Shown piece after piece: positions 35,934 through 45,235 of a stretch of 64,000 nucleotides of DNA. The notes beneath the pieces are model-generated. The model was not told the DNA's origin. It saw only the letters and a list, made by a program, of their open reading frames with translations, and made no database searches. This stretch comes from Winogradskyella psychrotolerans (GTDB lineage: Bacteria; Bacteroidota; Bacteroidia; Flavobacteriales; Flavobacteriaceae): the NCBI RefSeq assembly GCF_018860565.1, contig NZ_JAHKPS010000022.1, positions 671,195-735,194 of the forward strand. Reading direction: 5' to 3'. Every line of letters starts with the position of its first letter. Position 1 is the first letter of the stretch. Made by a program: the position numbers and the translations under genes.

Positions 35934-36941
35934 CTACGCAACTTGCTGTACTAATTTATCCTTTGATTTCAATGCTGTCGAAAAAATAGGTTTCAAAAAG
36001 CGAGCTAATTGGTCAAATTCTATTAAAAAAGCATCGTGGCCGTGTACGGATTTAATTTCATGAATATGAACGTTGTCTTTCACACCTTTTAAATCCACAT
36101 AAGTATTCCAATTTTCATCTGCTTTAAAGAACAAATCAGAATTAATGGTGATGATATGAATATCACTTTCAATATTTGACGCAACTTCTAAAAAATCAGT
36201 TCTATTTCTCGTAATATCTATAGTACGCAAAATCTGATTCATCAGTTTATAAGCCGCAACCTGAAAACGATTGTCAAGTGCATTTCCATGATAACTCAAC
36301 CAAGATTCAATATTGTAAAGGGCATCGTTTTTCTTAGTACGTTCAAATTTTTGTGTTAACGATTCTGGTGTGCGATATAAAGTCATGGCATGCATTCTAG
36401 CATCCACTAGTGGTTGTGAAGAATTATTCAATATCGCATCTTGAATGTGGCAATTCGCAATGACCCAATCCGTCGATTTCCAGTCGGTCGCAATAGGAAT
36501 TAAATGTTGAATTAATTGGGGTTTTAATGCGGCTAATTCCCATGCAATTCCGCCGCCAACAGAACCACCTATAACGGCAAATAAATTTTCGATTTCTAAT
36601 TGTTCTATAGCCAAAGCAAATAGTTTGGCTATATCTCTTGCTGTAAAATCTTTATAATTTTCAATGCAGTTATCTGCAATATTATCGTAGCCATTACCAA
36701 GAATATTAAAGGCTAAAATAGTATAATCATTAGTGTCAATACATTTGTCGTCTCCAATAATATCATTCCACCAGCCGTCTTCTCCAACCACATTTGAGTT
36801 TCCGGTTAGGGCGTGGTTGACTAAAATTATGGGTGCAGAATGTAATGCTTTACCAAAAGTTTGGTAAGACAATTTAGGATTGATTGTCTTACCACTTTCA
36901 GTAACGTAATTAGTTAGGGTTATGTAGTGTAAATGTGCCAT
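35934..36941 (-). CDS. metX: Homoserine O-acetyltransferase (MetX-like alpha/beta hydrolase)
   Basis: This 335-residue alpha/beta-hydrolase has NHALTGNSNV at residues 42-51 (oxyanion region), GWWNDIIG, LGNGYDN, and the nucleophile elbow GGSVGG with Ser127. The classical motif is GGSMGG. The catalytic histidine is at about residue 302 in VHGHDAFLIE. It transfers an acetyl group to homoserine, giving O-acetylhomoserine for the MetY enzyme encoded upstream. It is slightly shorter than most MetX proteins (about 350-380). It is the last gene of the SAM-riboswitch operon and starts 9 bases after the OsmC gene. Confidence 0.88.
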   Translation of the reverse strand: MAHLHYITLTNYVTESGKTINPKLSYQTFGKALHSAPIILVNHALTGNSNVVGEDGWWNDIIGDDKCIDTNDYTILAFNILGNGYDNIADNCIENYKDFTARDIAKLFALAIEQLEIENLFAVIGGSVGGGIAWELAALKPQLIQHLIPIATDWKSTDWVIANCHIQDAILNNSSQPLVDARMHAMTLYRTPESLTQKFERTKKNDALYNIESWLSYHGNALDNRFQVAAYKLMNQILRTIDITRNRTDFLEVASNIESDIHIITINSDLFFKADENWNTYVDLKGVKDNVHIHEIKSVHGHDAFLIEFDQLARFLKPIFSTALKSKDKLVQQVA

Positions 36942-36950
36942 TACAAATAT

Positions 36951-37403
36951 TTATATAGCTGTATATTCTTTTTCTACGGAAATTTTTAAAGGTGTCTTGT
37001 TCTGTAAATTATCTTTTACAGGACAACGTTCTTCAACAATTTGAAGCCATTTCGTTAAAACTTCAATACTGGCATCGGTCTCTGGAATAAGGTTGAGATT
37101 AATGGTTTTAAAGCCTGCACGTTCTTTGGTAGATGTCCCTAAAAACCGATCTGGATTTAATTCGCCTGTTACTTCAATCTTTAAATTTTTAATTGTAAAA
37201 CCTAATTCCTTAGCTACCAGATGTCCAACAACATTGGCGCAACCAGCAAAGCCTGCTAAAATGTATTCTACAGGATTGGCATCTTCATCTGTGCCACCTA
37301 AAGCTTCAGGTTCATCTACAACTAAAGTAAATTGTCTTGTTTTTCCTATAAATTGGGTTGCAGAAGTACTGTCTCCTACAACGGAGAATTTTAAATCACT
37401 CAT
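36951..37403 (-). CDS. OsmC family protein
   Basis: From the ATG at 37403 the protein has 150 residues. An ATG at 37466 would add 21 residues not typical of the family. It shows the OsmC/YhfA fold signature: an N-terminal strand region (FTLVVDEPEALGGTDEDANPVEYILAGFAGCANVVGHLVAKELG) with the first redox Cys, and EERCPVKDNL with the second. OsmC proteins reduce organic hydroperoxides through these two cysteines, while some relatives handle other thiol chemistry. Its place between metY and metX under a SAM riboswitch points to a role in sulfur metabolism, which is an inference. Confidence 0.85.
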   Translation of the reverse strand: MSDLKFSVVGDSTSATQFIGKTRQFTLVVDEPEALGGTDEDANPVEYILAGFAGCANVVGHLVAKELGFTIKNLKIEVTGELNPDRFLGTSTKERAGFKTINLNLIPETDASIEVLTKWLQIVEERCPVKDNLQNKTPLKISVEKEYTAI

Positions 37404-37485
37404 GTTTTTTGTCTTTTTAGTGTTGAATACTATAAAACAGATGTCTTTACAATTAAAGACATCCATTTTACTTCACAATTTAAAT

Positions 37486-38784
37486 TTAATTTTGAAGGGC
37501 TTTTTTCTGTTTAACAACAGCAAAAGTTTCTTTTAAATCATCTTTTAAATCTTCTATGTTTTCAATACCAACAGACAAACGAATTAAATCTTTAGTAACA
37601 CCTGTGGTTTCTTGCGCTTCATCACTTAATTGTTGATGTGTTGTACTTGCAGGATGAATGATGAGTGATTTTGTGTCTCCAATATTGGCTAATAATGAGA
37701 ATAGTTTGGTTGTGTCAGCAATGGTTTTTGCTGCTTCGTAGCCACCATCCACTCCAAAAGTGACGACTCCACTTTGGCCTTTTGGTAAATATTTTTTAGC
37801 AAGTTCTCTGTATTTGCTACTTTCAAGTCCAGGGTAATTCACCCATTTCACTTCAGGTTGAGACTCTAACCATTTTGCTAATTCAAGGGCGTTTTCACTA
37901 TGTTTTAAAATACGTAGTTCTAAAGTTTCTAAACCTTGAATAATTTGAAAGGCGTTAAATGGACTTAAGGCTCCACCATAATCTCGTAGACCTTCAATTC
38001 TAATTTTTGCTATAAATGCAGCTGCTCCTATGGCTTCGCTATAGACTAAACCATGATAACCTGCAGATGGCTCTGTAAATTCTGGGAATTTTCCGTTAGT
38101 CCAATCAAATGTTCCGGCATCAATAATGATACCTCCTAGTGATGTTCCGTTTCCAGTGATATATTTGGTTAACGAATGAATAACGATGTTAGCACCATAT
38201 TCTATTGGATTTAATAAGTAAGGCGTAGCCACGGTATTATCTACAATTAAAGGCACTTTGTGCGCTTTAGCTCCTTTTGAAATTGCTTCAAGATCTAAAA
38301 CATCTAATTTCGGATTCCCTAAAGATTCTACAAAAAAGGCTCTTGTGTTTTCTTGTGCTGCTTTTTTAAATTCTTCTGGGTTTGACGCATCAACAAATGT
38401 TGTGGTAATACCATGTCTTGGTAAGGTGACGCTTAATAAATTGTAGGTGCCTCCATACAAACTACTCGACGCCACAATGTGGTCTCCAGCTCTTAAAAGT
38501 GTTAGTAAAGTTGTTGCAATTGCTGAGGTTCCAGAAGCCGTAGCCACTGCTGCAATTCCTCCTTCTAGCGCTGCTAATCGCTGCTCTAAAATGTCGTTTG
38601 TGGGATTGTTTAAACGTGTGTAAATAAAGCCAGGAACAGAAAGGTTAAATCGTCCGGCTGCATCATCTGAATCATTAAAGACATACGATGATGTTTGGTA
38701 AATAGGAACAGCTCTTGTTCCTGAAGTTTGTGTTGTGTCGTGACCTGCGTGCAACGCTTGTGTTGCAAATTTTTGTGTACTCAT
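37486..38784 (-). CDS. metY: O-acetylhomoserine sulfhydrylase (Cys/Met metabolism PLP enzyme)
   Basis: This 432-residue cytoplasmic PLP enzyme begins FATQALHAGHDTTQTSGTRAVPIYQTSSYVF, typical of MetY. It has YTRLNNPTND at 56-65, SGTSAI at 84-89, and the PLP-binding lysine Lys207 in HSLTKYITGNG. IHPASTTHQQLS near 375 is the substrate-binding C-terminal motif. Its length (about 430) fits MetY rather than cystathionine gamma-synthase (about 385). It makes homocysteine from O-acetylhomoserine and sulfide. It is first in the operon, directly downstream of the SAM-I riboswitch. Confidence 0.9.
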   Translation of the reverse strand: MSTQKFATQALHAGHDTTQTSGTRAVPIYQTSSYVFNDSDDAAGRFNLSVPGFIYTRLNNPTNDILEQRLAALEGGIAAVATASGTSAIATTLLTLLRAGDHIVASSSLYGGTYNLLSVTLPRHGITTTFVDASNPEEFKKAAQENTRAFFVESLGNPKLDVLDLEAISKGAKAHKVPLIVDNTVATPYLLNPIEYGANIVIHSLTKYITGNGTSLGGIIIDAGTFDWTNGKFPEFTEPSAGYHGLVYSEAIGAAAFIAKIRIEGLRDYGGALSPFNAFQIIQGLETLELRILKHSENALELAKWLESQPEVKWVNYPGLESSKYRELAKKYLPKGQSGVVTFGVDGGYEAAKTIADTTKLFSLLANIGDTKSLIIHPASTTHQQLSDEAQETTGVTKDLIRLSVGIENIEDLKDDLKETFAVVKQKKALQN

Positions 38785-38880
38785 TTTTCTAAGTTTTTGA
38801 GTTAATAAATGATTAAACCAAAAGCCAAATAAGCCTCGTTAGAAGCGTACTTAATAGAAAAATATTATAAAGAAAATGCT

Positions 38881-38900
38881 AATTACAGATGGGTAATTAG
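38881..38900 (-). terminator. Hairpin after the SAM riboswitch
   Basis: The minus strand has CTAATTAC pairing with GTAATTAG around CCATCT, followed by an AT-rich stretch. It lies 6 bases past the riboswitch and 97 bases before metY. It could be the expression platform, but the stem is AT-rich and the T-run is poor. Confidence 0.45.
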
Positions 38901-38906
38901 TCTTGA

Positions 38907-39026
38907 GTTATCTATCCAATTTTCCGATTAATGAATCGGATAATTAAGTAGAATTTAGCACCTTCTTAGTAAATCTAAGGGTTGCTAAGGCTTCATAGGG
39001 TCATTCCCTCCACCTTTCTTGATAAC
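38907..39026 (-). promoter_or_regulatory. SAM-I riboswitch (S-box leader)
   Basis: On the minus strand the P1 halves are GTTATC (39021-39026) and GATAAC (38907-38912). Between them come AAGAAAGGTGGAGGGA, ATGACCCTATGAAGCC, TTAGCAACCC and AAGGTGCTAAATTCT. These are the conserved S-box blocks (GGTGGAGGGA, CCCxATGAAxCC, GCAACC, AGGTGCxAAxTCC), with small changes. It lies 123 bases upstream of metY and should turn off the metY-osmC-metX operon when SAM is plentiful. This accounts for most of the 346-base gap 38785-39130. Confidence 0.93.
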
Positions 39027-39130
39027 ATTTCAGTAAGTGTTTGAACTTTGTGAGCACAAATATTGCAACACAAAAATTAGAAATCCAAATTATTTGTAGA
39101 TTTTGTGAGTTTTTTATGAATTTCGTAGAA

Positions 39131-40681
39131 TTACGAACTTTTCTTTGCTAAATACTTAATTTGGATGATTTTGCTAACAGGTTTGTTTTCAATTTTGCTT
39201 TCTAGCCAAGAAATAATATCGAGATATAAAAAGGCACGTCGTTCGTACGGATGGTCTTCAAAAGTCTTTAGTGTTTTGTGTAATTCTTTAAACGCATTTT
39301 TAAGATCGTGTGGGTAAATATCCTGAAGTCCTCTAATGAATTTTATCATTTCTTTTTGCACTTCATGTAGGTCATTCATCTTAATTAAAAACTTGTATGT
39401 GCTTCGTAAAAGGGTTTCTAAATGGTAATCTAGTCCAGCTTCATAATGCGCTACAAGGTTTAGAACTCTCGAAAAACAGAGTAAATCTTCGCGCATCGAA
39501 AGAGTTTTGTTTGAGATAATTTTATCTAAGTATTTTATGCAAGCTTTGTTGTTGCCGGCACCAAATTGTAAACTCGCAAACTTATAATAAAAAACCATTT
39601 TATGGTGAGGGTCAATTCTGTCATTAAACGGAATTAAGTCGTTTTCAATTTTTGGAATTAGATGAAGTCCGTCTTCAAAACTACCATCAATAAAGTGTTG
39701 GTTAATGCTGTGGAAATTAGTGTATAAAAAAACTAGAGTAGCTACATTTTCATCGGTTGGAAACGTCGATTTTTGAACAGTCGCTTCAAACTCAGAGAAT
39801 TTTTCTAAAAATTTTGATTTGTTACCAATGAAAAATAAGGCTTCTAAGAGGTAATTATTGCCTTTTAAAAAGAACACGGGATTCAGATTAATCATATTTG
39901 GGTTTTGATAAAATAAATCTACCCATTTTGAAGCGTATTTGTAACAATTCAAAAAATCTTGAAGCAAAAAGCTTTGCCATAAATTGGCTTTATAAAGCCA
40001 TAGTTTCTCTCTAAACCCTAATTTTTCGATTTTAACTTTTGGAAGGCTTTTGTTGAAATAATTAATAACCATATTGGCTTCTTCCTCATTTCTTATATAG
40101 CCTGTTTTTAGAATAGTACTATAGAGTTGTAGTGATAAATTAGAGAGTTTACTGGCGATAAGATTAAGAGAACTCAGTTCTTTGGCTTGTACAGCTAACT
40201 CATCTGCTCGAGTATTTATACTTCGCGTAATGTATTGAGATTCAATTAATTTTTCGAGTTCTACAATCTCAAAAGCTGAATTTTTTTCTTCGTTAATAAT
40301 TGCGAGCTCCTTGGCCTTATCTAAAATTTTTAAGCTTTGTTTATATAAGCCTTTGTGATACAAAATAGAAGCAAAATCGAGTTGTTCTCTAATTTGTGAG
40401 CGTACATTTTGATGTGATGGATTGAGCTTAAGACTGATTAAAATTTGCTTATATAAATGTGCTTTGACATTGGCAAGTTGTTGCTTTTTTACGATGCCAC
40501 TTTTTAAAATAAAAGCTTCATTGTAGGTTTTAGCTTTGTCCAAAAGATTGAATAAATTCAAGAATTTAGAATCTGAATTTACTCCAAGTCGCCCTACGTA
40601 AAGTTTAAATTGCCGTTTTTCGGATTTTGTTAAGGACTTTACAAGTGAAAATAAATTATCTTTTTGGTCTTTAGTTATCAA
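39131..40681 (-). CDS. Hypothetical protein, helical repeat
   Basis: I do not recognise this 516-residue protein. It has no signal peptide or membrane segment. It starts with a Lys-rich helical part (LVKSLTKSEKRQFKLYVGR), and most of the rest looks like antiparallel helices of TPR type (LYHKGLYKQSLKILDKAKELAIINEEKNSAFEIVELEK at about 112-150 is the clearest). Similar proteins occur in many Bacteroidota as hypothetical proteins. It is alone, divergent from the leu operon and upstream of the met operon on the same strand, with the SAM riboswitch between. A scaffold or protein-binding role is possible but not shown. Confidence 0.75.
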   Translation of the reverse strand: MITKDQKDNLFSLVKSLTKSEKRQFKLYVGRLGVNSDSKFLNLFNLLDKAKTYNEAFILKSGIVKKQQLANVKAHLYKQILISLKLNPSHQNVRSQIREQLDFASILYHKGLYKQSLKILDKAKELAIINEEKNSAFEIVELEKLIESQYITRSINTRADELAVQAKELSSLNLIASKLSNLSLQLYSTILKTGYIRNEEEANMVINYFNKSLPKVKIEKLGFREKLWLYKANLWQSFLLQDFLNCYKYASKWVDLFYQNPNMINLNPVFFLKGNNYLLEALFFIGNKSKFLEKFSEFEATVQKSTFPTDENVATLVFLYTNFHSINQHFIDGSFEDGLHLIPKIENDLIPFNDRIDPHHKMVFYYKFASLQFGAGNNKACIKYLDKIISNKTLSMREDLLCFSRVLNLVAHYEAGLDYHLETLLRSTYKFLIKMNDLHEVQKEMIKFIRGLQDIYPHDLKNAFKELHKTLKTFEDHPYERRAFLYLDIISWLESKIENKPVSKIIQIKYLAKKSS

Positions 40682-40826
40682 TAGAAAATAGATTTATAAA
40701 TCTGTAAATCAGTTATTTAAATTGTATTTTGGCGACTGAACATCGTAAACTAACTATATCAATAATGTTTAAATCTAAATCAAAACATACATTCGTTAGA
40801 CAATACTATAAAATATATTTTGATAT

Positions 40827-42002
40827 ATGTCAAATAACAACATACAAATCTTCGATACAACACTTCGCGATGGAGAGCAAGTTCCGGGTTGTAAACTCAA
40901 CTCAGAACAAAAAGTAGTCATTGCAGAACAGTTAGATCAACTTGGGGTGGATGTGATTGAGGCAGGATTTCCGGTCTCTAGTCCAGGTGATTTTAAATCG
41001 GTAGAAGCAATTTCAAAAATTGTTAAAAATGCGACTGTTTGTGGATTAACTAGAGCCGTAGAAAATGATATAAAAGTAGCGGCAGAATCTTTAAAATATG
41101 CTAAGAAGCCAAGGATTCATACAGGAATAGGAACTTCAGATTCGCATATCCTTCATAAATTCAAATCGAACAGGGAGGCGATTATTGAGCGTGCTTTTGA
41201 AGCGGTAAAATATGCAAAATCATTTGTTGAAGATGTTGAGTTTTATGCTGAAGATGCAGGAAGAACAGATAATGAATATTTAGCAAGAGTTTGTGAAGCT
41301 GCAATTAGATCAGGAGCAACCGTATTGAATATTCCTGATACAACAGGGTATTGCTTGCCTAGTGAATATGGTGCAAAAATAAAATACTTAAAAGAAAATG
41401 TAAAAGGTATTGAAAAGGCTATTTTGTCTTGCCACTGCCATAATGATTTAGGATTAGCAACAGCAAATTCTATTGAAGGAGTTATTAGTGGAGCGCGTCA
41501 AATAGAATGTACCATAAACGGTATTGGTGAGCGTGCCGGAAACACAGCTTTAGAAGAAGTAGTGATGGTATTAAAACAACATCCTTACCTAAATTTAGAC
41601 ACCAATATTAATACATCGATGTTATACGGAATGAGCCAGTTGGTTAGCGATAGTATGGGGATTTATACACAACCAAACAAAGCGATTGTTGGAGCAAATG
41701 CTTTTGCGCATAGTTCTGGGATTCACCAAGATGGTGTAATAAAAAATAGAGCAACTTACGAAATTATCGATCCTAAAGATGTCGGTGTTACGGAGTCGGC
41801 TATTGTGTTAACCGCAAGAAGTGGAAGAGCAGCCTTGGCTTACAGAGCAAAAAATGTAGGTTATGAACTGACCAAATTACAGTTAGATGATGTGTATGCA
41901 AACTTTTTAAGTTTTGCAGATCGAAAGAAAGAAATCAATGATAATGATATTCATCAAATTATCGAAACGAGCAATGTGTATCAACAAATAATTTCAGCAT
42001 AA
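40827..42002 (+). CDS. leuA: 2-isopropylmalate synthase, short form
   Basis: This 391-residue cytoplasmic TIM-barrel enzyme has [12 protein letters not shown] at residues 10-21 and the metal-binding HCHNDLGLA near 205. [11 protein letters not shown] and [12 protein letters not shown] follow. It condenses acetyl-CoA with 2-oxoisovalerate. Classical LeuA proteins have about 510-520 residues with a C-terminal leucine-binding regulatory domain. Here the chain ends after the helical linker, so that domain is absent. It heads the leuA-leuC-leuD-leuB-ppc run, with 5 bases to leuC. Homocitrate or citramalate synthase are related alternatives, but the following leuC, leuD and leuB settle the pathway. 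Confidence 0.9.
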   Translation: MSNNNIQIFDTTLRDGEQVPGCKLNSEQKVVIAEQLDQLGVDVIEAGFPVSSPGDFKSVEAISKIVKNATVCGLTRAVENDIKVAAESLKYAKKPRIHTGIGTSDSHILHKFKSNREAIIERAFEAVKYAKSFVEDVEFYAEDAGRTDNEYLARVCEAAIRSGATVLNIPDTTGYCLPSEYGAKIKYLKENVKGIEKAILSCHCHNDLGLATANSIEGVISGARQIECTINGIGERAGNTALEEVVMVLKQHPYLNLDTNINTSMLYGMSQLVSDSMGIYTQPNKAIVGANAFAHSSGIHQDGVIKNRATYEIIDPKDVGVTESAIVLTARSGRAALAYRAKNVGYELTKLQLDDVYANFLSFADRKKEINDNDIHQIIETSNVYQQIISA

Positions 42003-42007
42003 GATAG

Positions 42008-43390
42008 ATGGGTAAAACATTATTTGATAAAGTTTGGGATTCTCACGTGGTCAGTACTATAGAAAATGGGCCACAAATATTATATATAGATAAACATTTA
42101 ATACATGAAGTAACAAGTCCGCAGGCTTTTAACGAGTTAGAAGACCGTGGTATTCCTGTTTTTAGACCCAATCAGATTGTAGCTACAGCAGATCATAATA
42201 CTCCAACATTACATCAAGATCAAACGATAAAAGATGCCTTGTCTAGAAAGCAATTGGAGCAATTATCTGAAAATTGTAAAAAAAACAATATAACCCTATA
42301 CGAATTAGGGCATAAATATAACGGTATTGTGCATGTAATGGCTCCAGAGTTAGGGGTGACACAACCAGGCTTAACCATGGTCTGTGGTGATAGTCATACG
42401 TCTACACATGGTGCGTTTGGGGCCATTGCTTTTGGCATTGGGACAAGTCAGGTAGCGCAAGTATTTGCGAGCCAATGCTTGTTGCTTACAAAACCAAAAA
42501 GTTTAAGAGTGACCGTTAATGGTAAGTTGAAAAATGGTGTTTTACCAAAAGATGTAATTCTGTATATCATTTCAAAATTAGGAACCAATTCTGGGACAGG
42601 GTATTTCTGTGAATATGCCGGAAACGTGTTTGAAGAAATGAGTATGGAAGGTCGAATGACAGTCTGTAACATGAGTATTGAAATGGGCGCAAGAGGAGGC
42701 ATGATTGCTCCGGATGAAACGACTTTTGAATATGTAAAAGGTAGAGAATTTGCACCAAAAGGGGAGGAATTTGATAAGAAAGTAGCCTATTGGAAAACCT
42801 TGCCAACAGACAGCGATGCTAAATTTGATAAAGAATACAGCTTCGATGCAGAAGATATAGCGCCAATGATTACGTATGGAACGAATCCGGGAATGGGAAT
42901 TAAAATTTCTGAAACGATTCCTGTAGATGAAAATCCATCGTTTAAAAAATCTTTAGCTTATATGAATTTTGAAGCTGGAGAAAGCTTGATTAATAAGCCC
43001 ATCAATTTTGTGTTTATAGGAAGTTGTACTAATTCTAGAATTGAAGATTTTCGAGTCGCAGCCAATTATATAAAAGGCAAGAAAAAAGCCGCTAATGTTA
43101 CGGCTTGGTTAGTACCAGGAAGTAAGCAAGTAGAAACTCAAATTATTGAAGAAGGTCTAAAATCTATTTTTGATGACGCAGGTTTTGAACTGCGTCAGCC
43201 TGGTTGTTCAGCGTGTTTAGCAATGAACGATGATAAGATTCCTCAGGGAGAATATTGTGTGTCAACCTCCAATAGAAATTTTGAAGGTCGCCAAGGACAA
43301 GGTTCAAGAACGATTTTAGCAAGTCCTTTGGTCGCTGCAGCAACAGCTGTGGAAGGTAAAATTATAGATATTTCAAAGCAATTAAATTGA
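42008..43390 (+). CDS. leuC: 3-isopropylmalate dehydratase, large subunit
   Basis: This 460-residue aconitase-type subunit has [13 protein letters not shown] for substrate binding. The 4Fe-4S cysteines are in IGSCTNSR (about residue 341) and [11 protein letters not shown] (about 401 and 404). It isomerises 2-isopropylmalate to 3-isopropylmalate together with the LeuD subunit. Its start is only 5 bases after leuA. The gap to leuD (80 bases) contains a family A palindrome and a start-proximal hairpin. Confidence 0.95.
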   Translation: MGKTLFDKVWDSHVVSTIENGPQILYIDKHLIHEVTSPQAFNELEDRGIPVFRPNQIVATADHNTPTLHQDQTIKDALSRKQLEQLSENCKKNNITLYELGHKYNGIVHVMAPELGVTQPGLTMVCGDSHTSTHGAFGAIAFGIGTSQVAQVFASQCLLLTKPKSLRVTVNGKLKNGVLPKDVILYIISKLGTNSGTGYFCEYAGNVFEEMSMEGRMTVCNMSIEMGARGGMIAPDETTFEYVKGREFAPKGEEFDKKVAYWKTLPTDSDAKFDKEYSFDAEDIAPMITYGTNPGMGIKISETIPVDENPSFKKSLAYMNFEAGESLINKPINFVFIGSCTNSRIEDFRVAANYIKGKKKAANVTAWLVPGSKQVETQIIEEGLKSIFDDAGFELRQPGCSACLAMNDDKIPQGEYCVSTSNRNFEGRQGQGSRTILASPLVAAATAVEGKIIDISKQLN

Positions 43391-43396
43391 TATGAT

Positions 43397-43423
43397 CCTG
43401 CAAGGTTTCAAAAACCTTGTAGG
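43397..43423. repeat. Family A palindrome between leuC and leuD
   Basis: CCTGCAAGG pairs with CCTTGTAGG (one G-T) around an AT-rich centre. It lies 6 bases after the leuC stop. Confidence 0.7.
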
Positions 43424-43449
43424 TGTTTAAAATGAATTAAAAGAAAATA

Positions 43450-43463
43450 CCCACTTTCGTGGG
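43450..43463 (+). promoter_or_regulatory. Start-proximal hairpin before leuD
   Basis: CCCACTTTCGTGGG has a 5-base stem with loop TTTC. It ends 7 bases before the leuD ATG at 43471. A GTG at 43459 lies inside the hairpin and would be a poor start. Confidence 0.6.
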
Positions 43464-43470
43464 CGTTACT

Positions 43471-44061
43471 ATGGAAAAGTTTACAACATTACAATCAAGA
43501 GCCATTCCATTACATATAGAGAATGTAGATACGGATCAAATTATACCTGCTCGTTTTTTAAAAGCGACAGATAGAGAAGGATTTGGAAACAATGTATTTA
43601 GAGATTGGAGATATCACAAAGACGGAACAATTAATACGGATTTTGTGTTAAATGATTCAAAATACTCAGGAAGTATTTTAGTTGCCGGAGATAATTTTGG
43701 CTGCGGATCCAGTAGAGAACATGCTGCTTGGGCCATAACAGATTTTGGATTTAAAGTTGTGGTGTCTAGTTTTTTTGCTGATATATTTAAAGGAAATGCC
43801 TTAAATAATGGCTTGTTGCCAGTACAGGTTTCGCCAGCTTTTTTGAGTGACTTAATGCAGAAAATAGTGTCCAATCCAGAGACAGAATTAGTGGTTGATC
43901 TCGAAAAACAGACCATCTCAGTAAAAGATTCAGAATTATCCGAAAATTTTGAAATCGATGCCTACAAGAAAACATGTATGATCAATGGTTATGATGATAT
44001 TGACTATTTGATTAATAATAAAGAACAAATTGAAGCTTTTGAAGCTCAAAAAATATATTAA
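43471..44061 (+). CDS. leuD: 3-isopropylmalate dehydratase, small subunit
   Basis: This 196-residue swivel-domain subunit starts at the ATG at 43471. It contains [14 protein letters not shown] and the substrate-binding [10 protein letters not shown] motif. Length and motifs are normal for the family. It works with LeuC. The GTG at 43459 would add four residues encoded by the hairpin, so I do not use it. It is followed by leuB after 46 bases. Confidence 0.94.
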   Translation: MEKFTTLQSRAIPLHIENVDTDQIIPARFLKATDREGFGNNVFRDWRYHKDGTINTDFVLNDSKYSGSILVAGDNFGCGSSREHAAWAITDFGFKVVVSSFFADIFKGNALNNGLLPVQVSPAFLSDLMQKIVSNPETELVVDLEKQTISVKDSELSENFEIDAYKKTCMINGYDDIDYLINNKEQIEAFEAQKIY

Positions 44062-44107
44062 TAACTAAAATAAGATTTTCGTTAATTCGGGAATTGATTT
44101 TTCTTCG

Positions 44108-45226
44108 ATGAAATTAAATATAGCAATTTTACCAGGTGATGGTATTGGTCCGGAAGTAACGAATCAAGCTGTAAAAGCTTTGAAGGCGATTGCTTCAGAG
44201 TTTAATCACAATTTTAAATTTACAACAGCCGATGTTGGTGCTGTTGCCATTGATAAGCATAATGATGCTTTGCCAGAAAAAACATTAGAACTTTGTAAAA
44301 AAAGTGATGCCATTTTATTTGGAGCTATTGGTGATCCTAAATATGATAATAATCCTTCTGCAAAAGTACGACCAGAACAAGGTTTGCTGAAATTGCGCAA
44401 AGAGTTGGGATTGTATGCTAATATTAGGCCTGTAAAAGCTTATAAAACATTGCTAGATAAATCTCCTTTAAAGAAGCATATCATTCAGGGAACAGATATT
44501 TCTATTTATAGAGAATTGACTGGTGGTATTTATTTTGGTGAAAAACAGACGTCAAAAGATGGTGATTATGCTTCAGATTTATGTAGTTATTCACGTGAAG
44601 AAATAGAACGTATTGCACATTTAGCATTTGTTGCTGCTGAACATAGAAATCATAAAGTGACTTTGGTAGATAAGGCTAATGTGTTAGAAACATCTCGACT
44701 TTGGAGACGTGTAGTAAAAGAGGTTGCGGAGCAATATCCAGATGTTGCACTCGACTTTTTATTTGTAGATAATGCAGCAATGCAAATGATTTTAAACCCA
44801 AAACAGTTTGATGTGATTTTAACAGAGAATATGTTTGGTGATATTATTAGTGATGAAGCTAGTGTTATCGGAGGCTCTATAGGATTGTTAGCGTCTGCCT
44901 CAGTTGGAGATAAATATGCGATGTTTGAACCTATTCATGGCTCATACCCTCAAGCGGCCAATAAAGGTATTGCGAATCCGATTGCGTCAATTTTATCTGC
45001 TGCTATGTTGTTGAGTCATTTTGAATTACATAATGAAGCCGAATTAATTAGGTTAGCTGTAGAAAAATCGTTAAAATTAAACATTACAACACCAGATATA
45101 AATTCGGTGGTAAATACAGTGACGACCTCTAATGTTGGTGACTTTGTTGAAGATTTTATTTACAATCCAAAAGATACTAATCTCAATTTTAAGAATATCC
45201 ATTTAGGGCAGTCTACAATAATATAA
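44108..45226 (+). CDS. leuB: 3-isopropylmalate dehydrogenase
   Basis: This 372-residue NAD-dependent decarboxylating dehydrogenase begins with ILPGDGIGPEV. It has VRPEQGLLKLRKELGLYANIRP, RELTGGIYFG with the substrate-binding residues, VDKANVLE with the catalytic lysine, and ENMFGDIISDEASVIGGS with the metal-binding aspartates. It completes the leucine branch to 2-oxoisocaproate. It follows leuD and is followed after 9 bases by ppc. Confidence 0.95.
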   Translation: MKLNIAILPGDGIGPEVTNQAVKALKAIASEFNHNFKFTTADVGAVAIDKHNDALPEKTLELCKKSDAILFGAIGDPKYDNNPSAKVRPEQGLLKLRKELGLYANIRPVKAYKTLLDKSPLKKHIIQGTDISIYRELTGGIYFGEKQTSKDGDYASDLCSYSREEIERIAHLAFVAAEHRNHKVTLVDKANVLETSRLWRRVVKEVAEQYPDVALDFLFVDNAAMQMILNPKQFDVILTENMFGDIISDEASVIGGSIGLLASASVGDKYAMFEPIHGSYPQAANKGIANPIASILSAAMLLSHFELHNEAELIRLAVEKSLKLNITTPDINSVVNTVTTSNVGDFVEDFIYNPKDTNLNFKNIHLGQSTII

Positions 45227-45235
45227 TTTAAGATA

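Noticed and set aside
40729..40917. Leader peptide or small gene before leuA
   Set aside because: The frame overlaps the leuA start, has no run of leucine codons and no attenuator hairpin. Its residues do not look like protein.
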